Below are positions 28,824 through 40,300 of a stretch of DNA of 64,000 nucleotides, piece by piece. The stretch is from Candidatus Burkholderia humilis (GTDB taxonomy: Bacteria; Pseudomonadota; Gammaproteobacteria; Burkholderiales; Burkholderiaceae), in assembly GCA_001184405.1 (NCBI GenBank), contig LFMX01000012.1, positions 1 to 64,000 of the forward strand. The letters are read 5' to 3'. The notes beneath the pieces were generated by a model, which had not been told where the DNA came from, ran no database searches, and saw nothing but the letters and a program-made list of their open reading frames with translations. The translations under genes were made by a program, and so were the position numbers. The first letter of the stretch is position 1; each line of letters begins with the position of its first letter.

Positions 28824-29597
28824 CTACTGCTTGCGCGCCGCTTCCTTCTGACGCGCCTCGACTTCCGCGCGATGCGTGGCGGCATGCTGCTTCTGCTCGT
28901 AACGCTGCGTCTTTTGCTCGCGTTCCTGTGCGTCCTGCACGCCGCCGCGGGCGCGCGCTTCGTCGAGCTTCTTCTGGAAGTCCGCCTGCTTGCGATCGTA
29001 CGCCGCCTGATTCGCCGCGCGCTGCGGCGCCTCGGCGTTACGCTGCGCCGCCGCCAGCGCGTTCTGGCGCTGCTTGTCTTCGAACGCCTGCTGATTCGAC
29101 TTTTCCGCGGCCGCGCGATTGAGCGCATCGGCTTCGTACTGCGCCTGCTTGATCGCCGTCTGCTGATCGCGCTCCTTGGCGCGTTCGGCGCGCTGCTCGT
29201 CGTCGAGCGCGAGCTGTTCCTGACGGATCTGCTGACGCTTTTCGCGCATTTCGTTACGCGCGCCGTCGAGACAGTGGTTCACGAAGAACTTGCTGTAGCA
29301 GTCGTGCTTCACGCCGTAGGCGTAATCGTTTTGCTGCGTGCGCTTGTCGAGCGCCTTCTGGCGGCGCTCGAAATCGGCTCGGAGCGCGGCATCGGTGTCT
29401 TGCGAGGCGGTCGTTGTATCGAGCGGTTTCGCGGCGACGGACGTCGTCGAATCGATCGGATTCGGAGACTGCGCGAACGCGCCGAGCGGCGACAGCGCCG
29501 CGATCGCGACAGAAAGCGCGAAGCCAGCGTATCGGCCAAACGAACCGGACGGCAAAGCCTCTGAAAGGCGCAATGTGGGCAAATGAATTAACGGCAA
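28824..29597 (-). CDS. Exported coiled-coil, Gln/Arg/Glu-rich protein, stop-truncated
   Basis: A 257-residue protein of unknown function. Signal peptide: hydrophobic FALSVAIAALSPLGAFAQ with A-F-A cleavage. The mature part has two cysteines (VKHDCYSKF and VNHCLDGARN), then a very long charged Gln/Lys/Glu/Arg helix that should form a coiled coil. At 28824-28826 a TAG interrupts the frame after EAARKQ; the same frame continues with EKAQQAQQQEQLKQQQQ and reaches another TAG at 28761, so the ancestral protein was about 20 residues longer. Since only the Gln tail is lost, function may persist. Divergent from tex. Confidence 0.72.
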   Translation of the reverse strand: MPLIHLPTLRLSEALPSGSFGRYAGFALSVAIAALSPLGAFAQSPNPIDSTTSVAAKPLDTTTASQDTDAALRADFERRQKALDKRTQQNDYAYGVKHDCYSKFFVNHCLDGARNEMREKRQQIRQEQLALDDEQRAERAKERDQQTAIKQAQYEADALNRAAAEKSNQQAFEDKQRQNALAAAQRNAEAPQRAANQAAYDRKQADFQKKLDEARARGGVQDAQEREQKTQRYEQKQHAATHRAEVEARQKEAARKQ

Positions 29598-29809
29598 CGT
29601 GATCGGGAATCAGATGCGTGAAGCAGATGGAAAGGACGCGCGCGATGCCCAAATTCTATCACCGCGCTCCGGAGCGCTTCGGCATTTATGGCAAAATGCC
29701 CAGCTTCAGCAACCCGCCCGCTCACTCTTTTCGCCCGTGCCGCTTGCCTCCGATGCAAACGCGTGCGGCGGGCGCCTGAGGCCCTGACGAGCCAGCAGAC
29801 AGCGCAACC

Positions 29810-32124
29810 ATGACGGAAACCGTAGCACTCAAGATCGTACAGCGCAGCGCAGCGCCAACCGAACTCACCGTGCAGCCGCGTCAGGTCGCTGCCGCCGTGC
29901 AGCTTCTCGACGAAGGCTCGACCGTGCCGTTCATCGCACGATACCGCAAGGAAGTGACCGGCAATCTCGACGATACGCAACTGCGCACGCTCGAAGAACG
30001 CCTGCTCTATCTGTGCGAACTAGAAGACCGCCGCGCCGCGATCCTGTCGATCATCGACGAACAAGGCAAACTCACCGGCGAACTGCGCACAGCCATCGAA
30101 GGCGCGGACAGCAAACAGGTGCTCGAAGACCTGTATCTGCCGTACAAGCCCAAGCGCCGCACGCGGGCGCAGATCGCGCGCGAAGCCGGACTCGAGCCCG
30201 CTCGCGCAGGCGCTGCTCGCCGATCCGCAAACCGAAGCCGCGAAATTCGTCGATGCCGACAAAGGCGTCGCGGACACCAAAGCCGCGCTCGACGGCGCGC
30301 GCGACATTCTCTCCGAGCAATTCGGCGAAACGGCGGAAATTCTCGGCAAACTGCGCGAGCATCTGTTCAGTCAGTGGCTTGTCATGTCGAGCGTGGTCGA
30401 CGGCAAGCAGAACGAGGAAGGCGAAAAATTCCGCGATTACTACGATTACAGCGAAACCGTCCGCACGGTGCCGTCGCATCGGGCGCTGGCGTTGTTCCGC
30501 GGGCGCAACGCGGGCGTGCTGAGCGTGAAGCTGGGCCTCGGCGAAGAACTCGACGCGCAAATTCCGCATCCGTGTGAATCGATGATCGCGGGGCACTTCG
30601 GCATCGTGAATCGCGGGCACGCGGCGGACAAATGGCTGTCGGACGTGTGCCGCTGGTGCTGGCACGTGAAGGTGCAGCCGCATATCGAAACGGAACTGCT
30701 TACGCAACTGCGCGAGGAAGCCGAACACGAAGCCATTCGCGTGTTCGCGCGCAATCTGAAGGATTTGCTGCTGGCCGCGCGCGCGGGTCCGAAAGCCGTG
30801 ATCGGCTCAATCCGGGTCTGCGCACGGGCGTGAAGGTTGCCGTCGTCGATCGCACCGGCAAGCTGTTCGCACCCGACACGATTTATCCGCACGAACCGCG
30901 CCGCGATTGGGACGGCTCGCTCGCCAAGCTCGCGCGCATCGCGCGGCCACGCAGGCGGAACTGATCTCGATCGGCAACGGCACGGCATCGCGCGAAACGG
31001 ATAAGCTCGCGAGCGAGCTCATCGCGAAACATCCGGAGTTGAAGCTGCAGAAGATCGTCGTGTCAGAAGCGGGCGCGTCGGTGTATTCGGCGTCGGAACT
31101 CGCGGCGAAAGAGTTTCCGGAATTGGACGTGTCGCTGCGCGGCGCGGTGTCCATCGCGCGGCGTTTGCAGGATCCGCTCGCCGAACTCGTCAAGATCGAG
31201 CCGAAAGCGATCGGGGTCGGCCAGTATCAGCACGATGTGAATCAGCGCAAACTGGCGCGTTCGCTCAATGCCGTCGTCGAGGATTGCGTGAACGCGGTCG
31301 GCGTGGATGCGAACACGGCGTCGGTGGCGCTGCTCGCGCACGTGTCGGGGCTGAACGCAACATTGGCGCACAATATCGTCGATTATCGCGATGCCAACGG
31401 GCCGTTCCCGTCGCGCGATCATCTGAAAAAGGTGCCGCGTCTGGGCGACAAGACCTTCGAGCAGGCTGCGGGCTTTTTGCGCATCAACAACGGCGAGAAT
31501 CCGCTGGATCGCTCGTCGGTGCACCCGGAGGCGTATCCGGTCGTCAAACGTATTCTCGCCAAGATCAAGAAGCATATCGGCGATGTGCTCGGCAACGCGA
31601 GGCGCTGACGGGCCTTTCACCGACCGAATTCGTCGATGACCGATTCGGCCTGCCGACCGTGCGCGACATTCTCAGCGAGCTCGAAAAGCCGGGCCGCGAT
31701 CCGCGTCCCGAGTTCAAGACGGCGACGTTCAAGGAAGGCATCGAGAAAATTTCCGATCTCGTGCCGGGCATGATGTTCAAAGGCGTCGTGACGAACGTGG
31801 CCGCGTTCGGCGCATTCGTGGATATCGGCGTGCATCAGGACGGACTCGTGCACGTGTCGGCAATGTCGACGAAGTTCATCAAGGATCCGCATGAAGTCGT
31901 GAAGGCGGGTCAGGTCGTCAAGGTGAAGGTGCTCGAAGTCGATGTGAAACGCCAGCGGATCGCGCTGACCATGCGTCTCAACGATGACGTCGCGCAGGCG
32001 TCTTCGTCGCCGTCGAGCGGTAAGGCGGCGGCAGGATCGCCGCGCGGGCCAGCGCCCGCAGCAGCGTCGCGAGTCTGAACCGGCCGGCGCGATGGCCGCA
32101 GCGTTCGCAAAACTGAAACGCTAA
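29810..32124 (+). pseudogene. tex: Tex family RNA-binding transcription accessory protein remnant
   Basis: Tex/Spt6-like protein with HTH, YqgF-like, helix-hairpin-helix and S1 domains, about 770 residues. Order is preserved: [40 protein letters not shown], then a shift near 30195; [20 protein letters not shown]; shift near 30805; [20 protein letters not shown]; shift near 30950; [20 protein letters not shown] and [20 protein letters not shown]; shift near 31605; [20 protein letters not shown] (S1 domain); shift near 32040; final AMAAAFAKLKR to TAA at 32124. Five frameshifts in 2.3 kb, the heaviest load in the window. Confidence 0.94.
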
Positions 32125-32142
32125 CGGCTTAGTCTGCCAACA

Positions 32143-32173
32143 AAAAACCCCACGTTTCGGCGTGGGGTTTTTC
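32143..32173. terminator. Bidirectional terminator between tex and kup
   Basis: A perfect stem AAAAACCCCACG / CGTGGGGTTTTT around TTTCGG, with flanking A and T runs, sits between the convergent tex remnant and kup. Confidence 0.9.
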
Positions 32174-32198
32174 TTTTGCGGCGCTTGGCAAAGAAGCG

Positions 32199-34091
32199 TC
32201 AGATTTCGATCTTCGTTCCCAGTTCCACGACACGATTCGCCGGAATGCTGAAGAAGTCCGTCGGCTTCGCGGCATTCTGATGCATCCACGCAAACACGCG
32301 CTCGCGCCACACCGACATGCCGGGCAATTCCGTCGGCACCACGGTTTCACGCGCCATGAAGAAGGACGTATCCATGAGCTCGAAGGTCATCGCGTGCGAG
32401 CGCGTGATTTGTTCGAGCACGGCCTTCACGTCCGGCGTTTCGTTGAAGCCGTACGCCGCTTTCACGAGGAACAGACCGCCGCCGATATCCTTCACTTCGA
32501 GCCGATGCACGTCATCGACATAAGGAATATCGCGCGTGACGAAGTTCAGGAAAATCGTGCGTTCGTGCAGTACCTTGTTGTGCTTCAGGTTGTGCAAGAG
32601 GCTCACGGGCACGAGCGAATCACTGCCGGTCAGATAAATCGCCGTACCCGATACCCGATGCGGCGGATGTGCAAGCAAGCCCTGCAGGAACGGCATTAGC
32701 GGAATACCGTCGGCGGCCGTGCGATCCTTCACGATCATGCGGCCCTTGTACCACGTCATCAGCAGGAAAAAGAGCGCACCGCCGATACACAACGGCAGCC
32801 AGCCGCCCTGCTCGATCTTCAGCAGGCTCGCACCGAAAAAGCCAATGTCGATGACGAGAAACACGGTGATCATCGCGCCGACGAGCCAGCGGTTCCAGCC
32901 CCACAGATTCACCATCACCACCGACACGAGGATGGTGGTCGTCAGCATGGTCGTGGTCACGGCGAGACCGTACGCGGCGGCCAGATTCTCCGAACTCTTG
33001 AAGCCGATCACGATGCACAGGATGATGAACAGCAGCATCCAGTTGACGAGCGGAATATAGATCTGGCCGATCGCCAGTTCCGACGTATGCAGGATCTTCA
33101 TGCGCGGCACGTAGCCAAGCTGAATGGCCTGACTCGTCAGCGAATACGCGCCCGAAATCACAGCCTGTGATGCGATGACCGTCGCGATCGTCGAGAGAAT
33201 CACGAGCGGCAGCAAAGCCCAGTCGGGCGCGAGCAAAAAGAACGGACTTTCGATGGCGTTCGGCGAGTGCATCAGCAGCGCGCCCTGGCCGAAGTAATTG
33301 AGCAACAGCGACGGCATCACGAGGCCGTACCAGCCGTATCGAATGGGCTTGGCGCCGAAGTGGCCCATGTCGGCGTACAGCGCTTCGGCGCCGGTCAGCA
33401 CCAGCACGACCGAACCGAGCACGATATACGCCTGCAACACATGCTCCGCCATGAACGACGCCGCGTAGTAAGGATTCAGCGCGACGAGCACGGCCGGCGC
33501 CTGAATGATGTGATACGCGCCCAGCACGGCCAGCGTCAGGAACCAGACCAGCATGATCGGGCCGAACAGCTTGCCGACGACCGCCGTGCCGTGCCGCTGA
33601 ATCCAGAACAGCAGAATAAGGATAACTATAGTGATCGGAATGACGTACGGCGTGAGCTTCAGCGCGGCGAGCTCCAGCCCTTCCACCGCCGAAATCACCG
33701 ACATCGCGGGCGTGATGACGGCATCGCCATAAAACATGCAGGCGCCGAAGATGCCGAGCATCATCAGCACGCCGGAGACTTTGCCGGTCGATTTCGTACT
33801 GCGCAGCGCAAGCGTCGTCATGGCGAACACGCCGCCTTCGCTGTTGTTGTCGGCGCGCATGACGAACAGCACGTATTTGACGGCGACGACCATGACGATC
33901 GCCCAGAAGAGCAAGGAAATGACGCCGAGAATGGATTGCTCGGACAGCCCGATGCCGTGCGACGGGCTGAAGGCTTCCTTCAACGAATAGAGTGGACTCG
34001 TGCCGATGTCGCCGAACACGACGCCGATGGCCGCGAGCGCAAGGGTCGGCAACGGTTGTTTGTGCTCTTGCGCGTGACTCATGTTAGTCAT
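32199..34091 (-). CDS. kup: Low-affinity potassium transporter Kup
   Basis: A 630-residue KUP/HAK/KT transporter, H+/K+ symport into the cytoplasm. The conserved start region [20 protein letters not shown] with GDIGTSPLY is followed by about twelve membrane helices (for example [40 protein letters not shown]) and a soluble C-terminal domain from about residue 460. Start could be the ATG at 34091 ([10 protein letters not shown]) or 34082; the longer is given. No lesions over 1.9 kb. Transcribed alone, between the tex terminator and the hpt terminator. Confidence 0.95.
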   Translation of the reverse strand: MTNMSHAQEHKQPLPTLALAAIGVVFGDIGTSPLYSLKEAFSPSHGIGLSEQSILGVISLLFWAIVMVVAVKYVLFVMRADNNSEGGVFAMTTLALRSTKSTGKVSGVLMMLGIFGACMFYGDAVITPAMSVISAVEGLELAALKLTPYVIPITIVILILLFWIQRHGTAVVGKLFGPIMLVWFLTLAVLGAYHIIQAPAVLVALNPYYAASFMAEHVLQAYIVLGSVVLVLTGAEALYADMGHFGAKPIRYGWYGLVMPSLLLNYFGQGALLMHSPNAIESPFFLLAPDWALLPLVILSTIATVIASQAVISGAYSLTSQAIQLGYVPRMKILHTSELAIGQIYIPLVNWMLLFIILCIVIGFKSSENLAAAYGLAVTTTMLTTTILVSVVMVNLWGWNRWLVGAMITVFLVIDIGFFGASLLKIEQGGWLPLCIGGALFFLLMTWYKGRMIVKDRTAADGIPLMPFLQGLLAHPPHRVSGTAIYLTGSDSLVPVSLLHNLKHNKVLHERTIFLNFVTRDIPYVDDVHRLEVKDIGGGLFLVKAAYGFNETPDVKAVLEQITRSHAMTFELMDTSFFMARETVVPTELPGMSVWRERVFAWMHQNAAKPTDFFSIPANRVVELGTKIEI

Positions 34092-34276
34092 AAAAGCGAA
34101 ATATCCGTCCAGAGCGGAAGAAAATCGAACGCCATTCTATCTAACGCGGCCCGCAAAGTTACCCCGTGCCGAACTCGAATCGACACTTTGCTGCACTGCG
34201 GCGAAAGTTGCGAGTGTGAGTGTAGCACCGTGTTCCGCCCGCGTTGCCCGGTACGTTGCACATGCCTTCGCCAAAC

Positions 34277-34316
34277 AAAACGCCGCTGCGTCCGGTCTGA
34301 ACCGGACGCAGCGGCG
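34277..34316 (-). terminator. Intrinsic terminator of the purA-hpt unit
   Basis: A perfect 16-bp stem (34281-34296 with 34301-34316) around CTGA; on the minus strand the stem is followed by TTTTGTTTGG. It lies downstream of the phosphoribosyltransferase remnant. Confidence 0.85.
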
Positions 34317-34320
34317 TCTG

Positions 34321-34370
34321 TTCTTCGCAACGGAGCCGTGTTTCATTCTTCGCAACGGAGCCGTGTTTCA
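34321..34370. repeat. Exact 25-bp tandem duplication
   Basis: Positions 34321-34345 and 34346-34370 are identical 25-mers beginning TTCTTCGCAACGGAGC. The second copy contains the stop codon of the phosphoribosyltransferase remnant, so the duplication is at its 3' boundary. Confidence 0.93.
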
Positions 34371-34928
34371 GGCGCGGCCGTTTTGCATGCCGCGCTTGAT
34401 CCACGCGCCCAGATTGTGCGGACGGACGGTATCCCATTCTTCGAACGGCTGATGAATCCACGGGTTCGTTTCCAGAAAACTGCACGTGGTAATCCGGCGT
34501 GACCTTCGAGCACGCCTTGTACCAGAGCACCGCCGAGCGCACGACGGTGATCGCCGGATAACGCTCCGTCAGATGCTCCTGCACGCGCGCGAGCGTGACG
34601 CCGGAATCGACCAGATCGTCGACCAGCAGCACGTTGCCGTGCAGCTCGCCACACGTTATCGTGATGTATTGCGCGATTCGAGATCGCCCTGCTCCGTGCC
34701 CGCCGCCTCGCGATACGAACTCGTCGCGAGAATGGCCAGCGGTAGATCATAAATACGCGAAAGCTGATCGCCTACGCGCAGGCCGCCGCGCGCGAGGCAC
34801 AAGATCTTGTCGAACTTCCAGCCGGATTCGTGCACCTTCAGCGCGAGAAGTTCGATCAACCGGTGATATTCGTCCCAGTTGACCCAGAGGTTCTTGTCGT
34901 CGTTACGCGGGTCGGTTATCGCGATCAT
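34368..34928 (-). pseudogene. Purine phosphoribosyltransferase remnant
   Basis: A type I phosphoribosyltransferase of the hypoxanthine/guanine/xanthine salvage kind. It starts MIAITDPRNDDKNLWVNWDE and keeps ILCLARGGLRVGDQLSRIYD; the frame shifts near 34675, after which the PRPP loop VLLVDDLVDSGVTLARVQEH appears; a shift near 34475 leads to ETNPWIHQPFEEWDTV, and another near 34425 to HNLGAWIKRGMQNGRA with TGA at 34368. At least three frameshifts. It is downstream of purA on the same strand, a conserved neighbour pair in Burkholderia. Exact base specificity cannot be told. Confidence 0.9.
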
Positions 34929-35033
34929 GTCAGGCTCTTTCAAATGCAAATTACGGTTATATACGAAATGTGGCCGCTGATTGGCGGCCACATTCTTTAC
35001 AGCGTCCGGCTCGATCTGAAACGCTCACGCGCC

Positions 35034-36360
<1,327 letters not shown>

Positions 36361-36461
36361 GTTGTTTCGTAAGCTGGTTAAAGACGTATTTAACCTATGT
36401 TCCCGCGAGGTTCCGAATTTTTCGGGATACGTTTCGTGATTTCGTGATTTTCACCATGAAC

Positions 36462-36491
36462 GCGCAAAGCATCGGAAAAAACGCTTTGCGC
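36462..36491. repeat. Inverted repeat between purA and hisZ
   Basis: GCGCAAAGC and GCTTTGCGC pair over nine bases with a twelve-base A-rich loop (T-rich on the minus strand). It lies 12 bases after the hisZ stop, and may be a weak terminator or processing site; the U-run is in the loop rather than after the stem. Confidence 0.5.
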
Positions 36492-36503
36492 TCAGGCACC
36501 TAT

Positions 36504-37655
36504 TCAGGTACGCGGCTCCACTGTCCACGCCCCGTTTCGTTCGATCAGCACGCGATCGAATGCGAATTCATCGAGATCGTGCTCGTGGCCGGGCAGCGCC
36601 TGAATCACGACTTCGCCGGCATCGCGCAGGGCGGAAATCGCGGCGCGAAGCGGTTCGTCGTGCTTCCACGGCGCGAGGATCGCGCTGCCGCGTGCATCGA
36701 CGGGGGAAATGCGCGCCACTTCGCGCAGATCGAGCGAGAAGCCCGTCGCCGGACGCGCACGGCCGTACGCAAGGCCGACATCGTCATAACGGCCGCCGCG
36801 CGCGACCGCGTTCGGCACGCCGTCGACGTACGCCGAGAACATCACGCCGCTGTGATATGCGTAGCCGCGCAGATCGGCAAGATCGATCATTAGTTCCGCG
36901 CCTTCGACTTGCGATGCAAGGAACGCCAGATCATCTAGCGCGCGCGCGATCACCGGCAGATTCGGCAGACGGCCGCGCGCGATGGTCAGCACTGATGCAT
37001 CGCCGTACAGTGACGGCAGCGCGCGCAGCGCCTCGCGCGGCACCTGGCCGAGATGCGCGGTCAGTTCGTGCAGACGCGGCACGTCCTTGCTCGCGAGCGC
37101 CTCGTACAGCGCTTCGCCCAGCGATGCCGCCGCCGGCTCCAGTTCCAGCAGCGCGCGCAACACGCCCGCGTGGCACAAGTCCAGCCGCACCTTGGTCAAA
37201 CCCGCGAGACGCAGCGAATCGAGCATCAATTGCTGGATTTCGAGATCCGCTTCCAGACCCGCATGACCGTAGATTTCCGCGCCGATCTGAATCTGCTCGC
37301 GCGTCGCGTGCAGCCCGCGCGGACGCGTGTGCAGCACCACGCCCGCGTAACAAAGGCGCGTCACGCCCTGACGATTCAGCAAATGCGCATCGATACGCGA
37401 CACCTGCGGCGTAATATCCGCGCGCAGGCCGAGCGTGCGGCCGGACAATTGATCGACGAGCTTGAAGGTACGCAGATTCAGGTCGCTTCCGCCGCTCGTC
37501 AGCAGCGATTCGAGATACTCGAGCATCGGCGGCATCACTAGTTCGTAGCCGTACGAACGGAAACGGTCGAGCAAATGACGGCGCAGCTCTTCGATCTTGC
37601 GGGCTTCCGACGGCAACACGTCGGCGATATTCTCGGGAAGTAACCAGGTGGACAT
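36504..37655 (-). CDS. hisZ: ATP phosphoribosyltransferase regulatory subunit
   Basis: HisZ, a catalytically inactive histidyl-tRNA-synthetase paralogue that forms a complex with short HisG and confers histidine feedback. The 383-residue product starts [20 protein letters not shown]; motif 1-2 like segments [20 protein letters not shown] and [19 protein letters not shown] are visible, and the C-terminal [20 protein letters not shown] replaces the HisA motif. An open frame extends 120 codons upstream but is unsupported. No lesions. In Burkholderia hisZ sits between DUF2065/hflC and purA, as here. Confidence 0.93.
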   Translation of the reverse strand: MSTWLLPENIADVLPSEARKIEELRRHLLDRFRSYGYELVMPPMLEYLESLLTSGGSDLNLRTFKLVDQLSGRTLGLRADITPQVSRIDAHLLNRQGVTRLCYAGVVLHTRPRGLHATREQIQIGAEIYGHAGLEADLEIQQLMLDSLRLAGLTKVRLDLCHAGVLRALLELEPAAASLGEALYEALASKDVPRLHELTAHLGQVPREALRALPSLYGDASVLTIARGRLPNLPVIARALDDLAFLASQVEGAELMIDLADLRGYAYHSGVMFSAYVDGVPNAVARGGRYDDVGLAYGRARPATGFSLDLREVARISPVDARGSAILAPWKHDEPLRAAISALRDAGEVVIQALPGHEHDLDEFAFDRVLIERNGAWTVEPRT

Positions 37656-37723
37656 CGATACGTTTCCTACGAAGCGCGTGGTGGTTCGCGCGGGGACGGG
37701 AGCTAAGAAAAGATTAGGCGAAA

Positions 37724-37909
37724 TCAGGTGGCGATGAGCAGCAGAATCAGCCCGAGCGCCATCGCGATCAAACCGCCGATGCGTATGTGATGCGTCGGCC
37801 GCTCCACGATGCGGCGGAACCTGTCCCGCCAGGCGGTGGGAAACACAAAGGGAAACATCCCTTCGATGATCAGCATCAGCGCGATAGCGAGCAGTAACGT
37901 CTCGAGCAT
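37724..37909 (-). CDS. DUF2065 family small membrane protein
   Basis: A 61-residue protein with two predicted membrane helices, [20 protein letters not shown] and [18 protein letters not shown], joined by a basic loop [12 protein letters not shown]. This is the DUF2065 family, usually found next to hflC. Function unknown. Start at 37909 ([10 protein letters not shown]). It follows the hflC terminator, so it may be separately transcribed with hisZ. Confidence 0.88.
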   Translation of the reverse strand: MLETLLLAIALMLIIEGMFPFVFPTAWRDRFRRIVERPTHHIRIGGLIAMALGLILLLIAT

Positions 37910-37921
37910 GTCTCAAGGCAG

Positions 37922-37960
37922 AAAAAGCCGCGCGCCTCCGGATGACCGGACGCGCGCGGC
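37922..37960 (-). terminator. Intrinsic terminator after hflC
   Basis: On the minus strand a long GC-rich stem (GCCGCGCGC with GCGCGCGGC plus inner TCCGG/CCGGA around TCAT) is followed by TTTTT, beginning 12 bases after the hflC stop codon. Confidence 0.85.
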
Positions 37961-37971
37961 ATAGGCACGTT

Positions 37972-38874
37972 TCAGCGTCTGGCCGTCGATGCAGCGGCGG
38001 ACGAATCCTCGCCACCGCCGTTCGGCCCGCGCATGAAACGGAAGAAGTCGCTGCTCGGATCGACGACCATCACGTCGCCCGGCTTGAAGGTCTTCTTATA
38101 CGCTTCGAGACTCTGATAGAACTGGTAGAACTGCGGATCGCGCCCGTAGGCGTCGGCTGCGATCGCCGTCGCCTTGCTGTCGCCCTCGCCCTTGATCGAC
38201 TGCGCCTGGCTGTAGGCATCGGCGAGAATCTGCTGCTGTTCGCGCTCGGCGTCGGCCTTGATCTTGTCCGCTTCCGCCGTGCCCTTCGCGCGCTCGTTTG
38301 CTGCCGCCTGCTGGCGCGCCGCGATCATGCGCTTGTACACGGAATCCGCCACCGCCACAGGAAAGTCGATGCGCGTCATCTGCAGATCGACGAGCTGCAC
38401 GCCGAACGCCGCTGAGTCTTCCACGGACTTCTGCGCTTCGCTTGCGAGCGCCTGCTGATTGGCGAGCGCTTCGCCGAGCGTGTGCTTCGCGAACGCGCTG
38501 GCGAGCGCCGTACGCGCCAGCGCGACGATGCGCTCCTGCGCCGTCTGCGTGTTCTTCTCGTTACTCAGGAAGAGCTTCAAGGGATCGGCGACGCGATACT
38601 TAATCACCGTGTTCGCCAGCACTTCGTTCTTGTCGGACGTGTTGAAGCGGTCCGCGCCGGCTTCATCGATGGTGAGCGTACGCGCATCGATGAGCGTAAG
38701 CGTCTGGAACGGCGGCGGCAGCTTGAAATGCAGGCCGGGACCGGCCGCCGTGGCGTTGCTGTCGCCGCGCGACGACACGATGCCGGCATGTCGTTCATCG
38801 ACCGTGAAGATCATCGATGAGCCAATGAACAGCACGATCACAACCGCGACGACGAACGCAATGATTCGATTCAT
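37972..38874 (-). CDS. hflC: HflC, modulator of FtsH protease
   Basis: A 300-residue SPFH/prohibitin-like protein with one N-terminal membrane anchor ([20 protein letters not shown]), most of it periplasmic. With HflK it forms a large cage around FtsH that controls degradation of membrane proteins. Visible features: [20 protein letters not shown], a coiled region [20 protein letters not shown] and a C-terminal [12 protein letters not shown]. It follows hflK by 11 bases on the same strand. Frame is clean. Confidence 0.94.
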   Translation of the reverse strand: MNRIIAFVVAVVIVLFIGSSMIFTVDERHAGIVSSRGDSNATAAGPGLHFKLPPPFQTLTLIDARTLTIDEAGADRFNTSDKNEVLANTVIKYRVADPLKLFLSNEKNTQTAQERIVALARTALASAFAKHTLGEALANQQALASEAQKSVEDSAAFGVQLVDLQMTRIDFPVAVADSVYKRMIAARQQAAANERAKGTAEADKIKADAEREQQQILADAYSQAQSIKGEGDSKATAIAADAYGRDPQFYQFYQSLEAYKKTFKPGDVMVVDPSSDFFRFMRGPNGGGEDSSAAASTARR

Positions 38875-38885
38875 GTTCGCGCTCC

Positions 38886-40241
38886 TTATTGCAGGTCTTC
38901 GGAGCGGCTGCGCGAGCGGAAGGCATCGCGGGAGCGCATCGGATCGCTGGCGCCGGCATTGCTGGCCGCGCTTGCAGGCGCGGACGCCGGTTGCGCGTTT
39001 TGCGGACGCGCTTGCGGCGCTTCGGCCGGTGCACTGGCCGCGCTCGTCGTTTCGGCGGCAGAGGACGCCGCCTGCTGACGGTTCGCCTCGACCAGTTTGT
39101 CGAGCGGCAGATACACCACGTTATTGCCAGCCTTGCTGTCCACGAAAACCTTCGTAGTGCGCGAGTAGATCTGCTGCATCGTGTCCAGGTACATGCGTTG
39201 ACGGATGACCGCGGGCGCTTTCGAATACTCCGCGTAGACCTCTTTGAAGCGCTCGGCATCGCCTTGCGCCTGCGTGACTTCGCGATTGCTGTAAGCCGTC
39301 GCTTCGTCGATGAGCTTCTGCGCATCGGCCTTCGCGCGCGGCACCAGCTGATTGGCGTAGGCCTGTGCGGTATCGCGGGCGCGCTCGTTGTCCTGACGCA
39401 CGCGCGACGCTTCCTCGAACGCCGACTGCACTTGCTGCGGCGCCTGCACGCTCTGCACCGTGACGCCGGTCACTTGCAGACCGGTGCGGTAGGCATCGAG
39501 CGAACGCTGGATGGCTTCGACCAGCCGCCCGCGCAGCGCGTCGCGACCCTTGTAGAGCAGATCGTCCGTCGACAGCCCGCCCGCGATTTCACGCACGGCG
39601 GCTTGCGCGGCCTGCGTCACGCTTTGATCGGGATCGAGACTGCGGAACAGAAAGTCCGTCGGCGATTTGATCTGATATTGCACAGCGAAACGCACATCGA
39701 CGATATCGGCTTCGTTCGTGAGAAGCGACGCATCGCGCACGTTGCCTTGCGAGAGGGCCGCGCCCCGGCCGATCTCGACGGAGCGAATCTGCGAGGTATC
39801 GACGATATCGGTGCTCTGGAACGGATACGGCAGACGCCAGTGAATGCCCTGCGTGACCGTCTGACGATAATGCCCGAACTGCGACACGACGCCCACATGC
39901 CCGTCCTGCACGACGAACACGCCGCTGCCGAGATAAATGGCGATCAGCACGCCAATGACGATACCGGCGCCGATCTTCGAGCCGCGCCCGTTGCCGTTGT
40001 CGCGCGGGCCGCCGTTGCCGGGCTTGCGCCCGAACATGCTGGCGATGCGCCGGTTGAACTCGCGCCACATTTCATCGAGATCGGGCGGACCTTCGTCCTT
40101 GCCATTGGGACGCTGGTTGTCTTGCGGACGCTTGGCGTCATTCTTCACGCCATTGCCGCCGCCCCGCCCCCAGCGCGGATCATTGATCGAAAAAACAGCA
40201 GGCAGATGCTGCCGGTGGCTCCGCTCTTTGTATTCGTTCAC
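38886..40241 (-). CDS. hflK: HflK, modulator of FtsH protease
   Basis: About 451 residues. A cytoplasmic Gly/Pro/Asp-rich N-terminal region with PPDLDEMWREFNRRIASMFG precedes the membrane helix IGAGIVIGVLIAIYLGSGVF, then the SPFH domain (HVGVVSQFGHYRQTVTQGIH) and a Gln/Ala-rich coiled coil; the C-terminus is an Ala/Pro/Ser-rich tail ending SRSRSEDLQ. I chose GTG at 40241 (MNEYKERS-like start) because AAGGTG lies about nine bases upstream; another GTG at 40253 is possible. Partner of HflC in FtsH regulation. No lesions, unlike hflX just upstream. Confidence 0.93.
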   Translation of the reverse strand: MNEYKERSHRQHLPAVFSINDPRWGRGGGNGVKNDAKRPQDNQRPNGKDEGPPDLDEMWREFNRRIASMFGRKPGNGGPRDNGNGRGSKIGAGIVIGVLIAIYLGSGVFVVQDGHVGVVSQFGHYRQTVTQGIHWRLPYPFQSTDIVDTSQIRSVEIGRGAALSQGNVRDASLLTNEADIVDVRFAVQYQIKSPTDFLFRSLDPDQSVTQAAQAAVREIAGGLSTDDLLYKGRDALRGRLVEAIQRSLDAYRTGLQVTGVTVQSVQAPQQVQSAFEEASRVRQDNERARDTAQAYANQLVPRAKADAQKLIDEATAYSNREVTQAQGDAERFKEVYAEYSKAPAVIRQRMYLDTMQQIYSRTTKVFVDSKAGNNVVYLPLDKLVEANRQQAASSAAETTSAASAPAEAPQARPQNAQPASAPASAASNAGASDPMRSRDAFRSRSRSEDLQ

Positions 40242-40300
40242 TCGGTGATTCACCTTGAGACAGCCGGGTCTTAAGCCGGGTCGATATCATCCGGAGCCGT

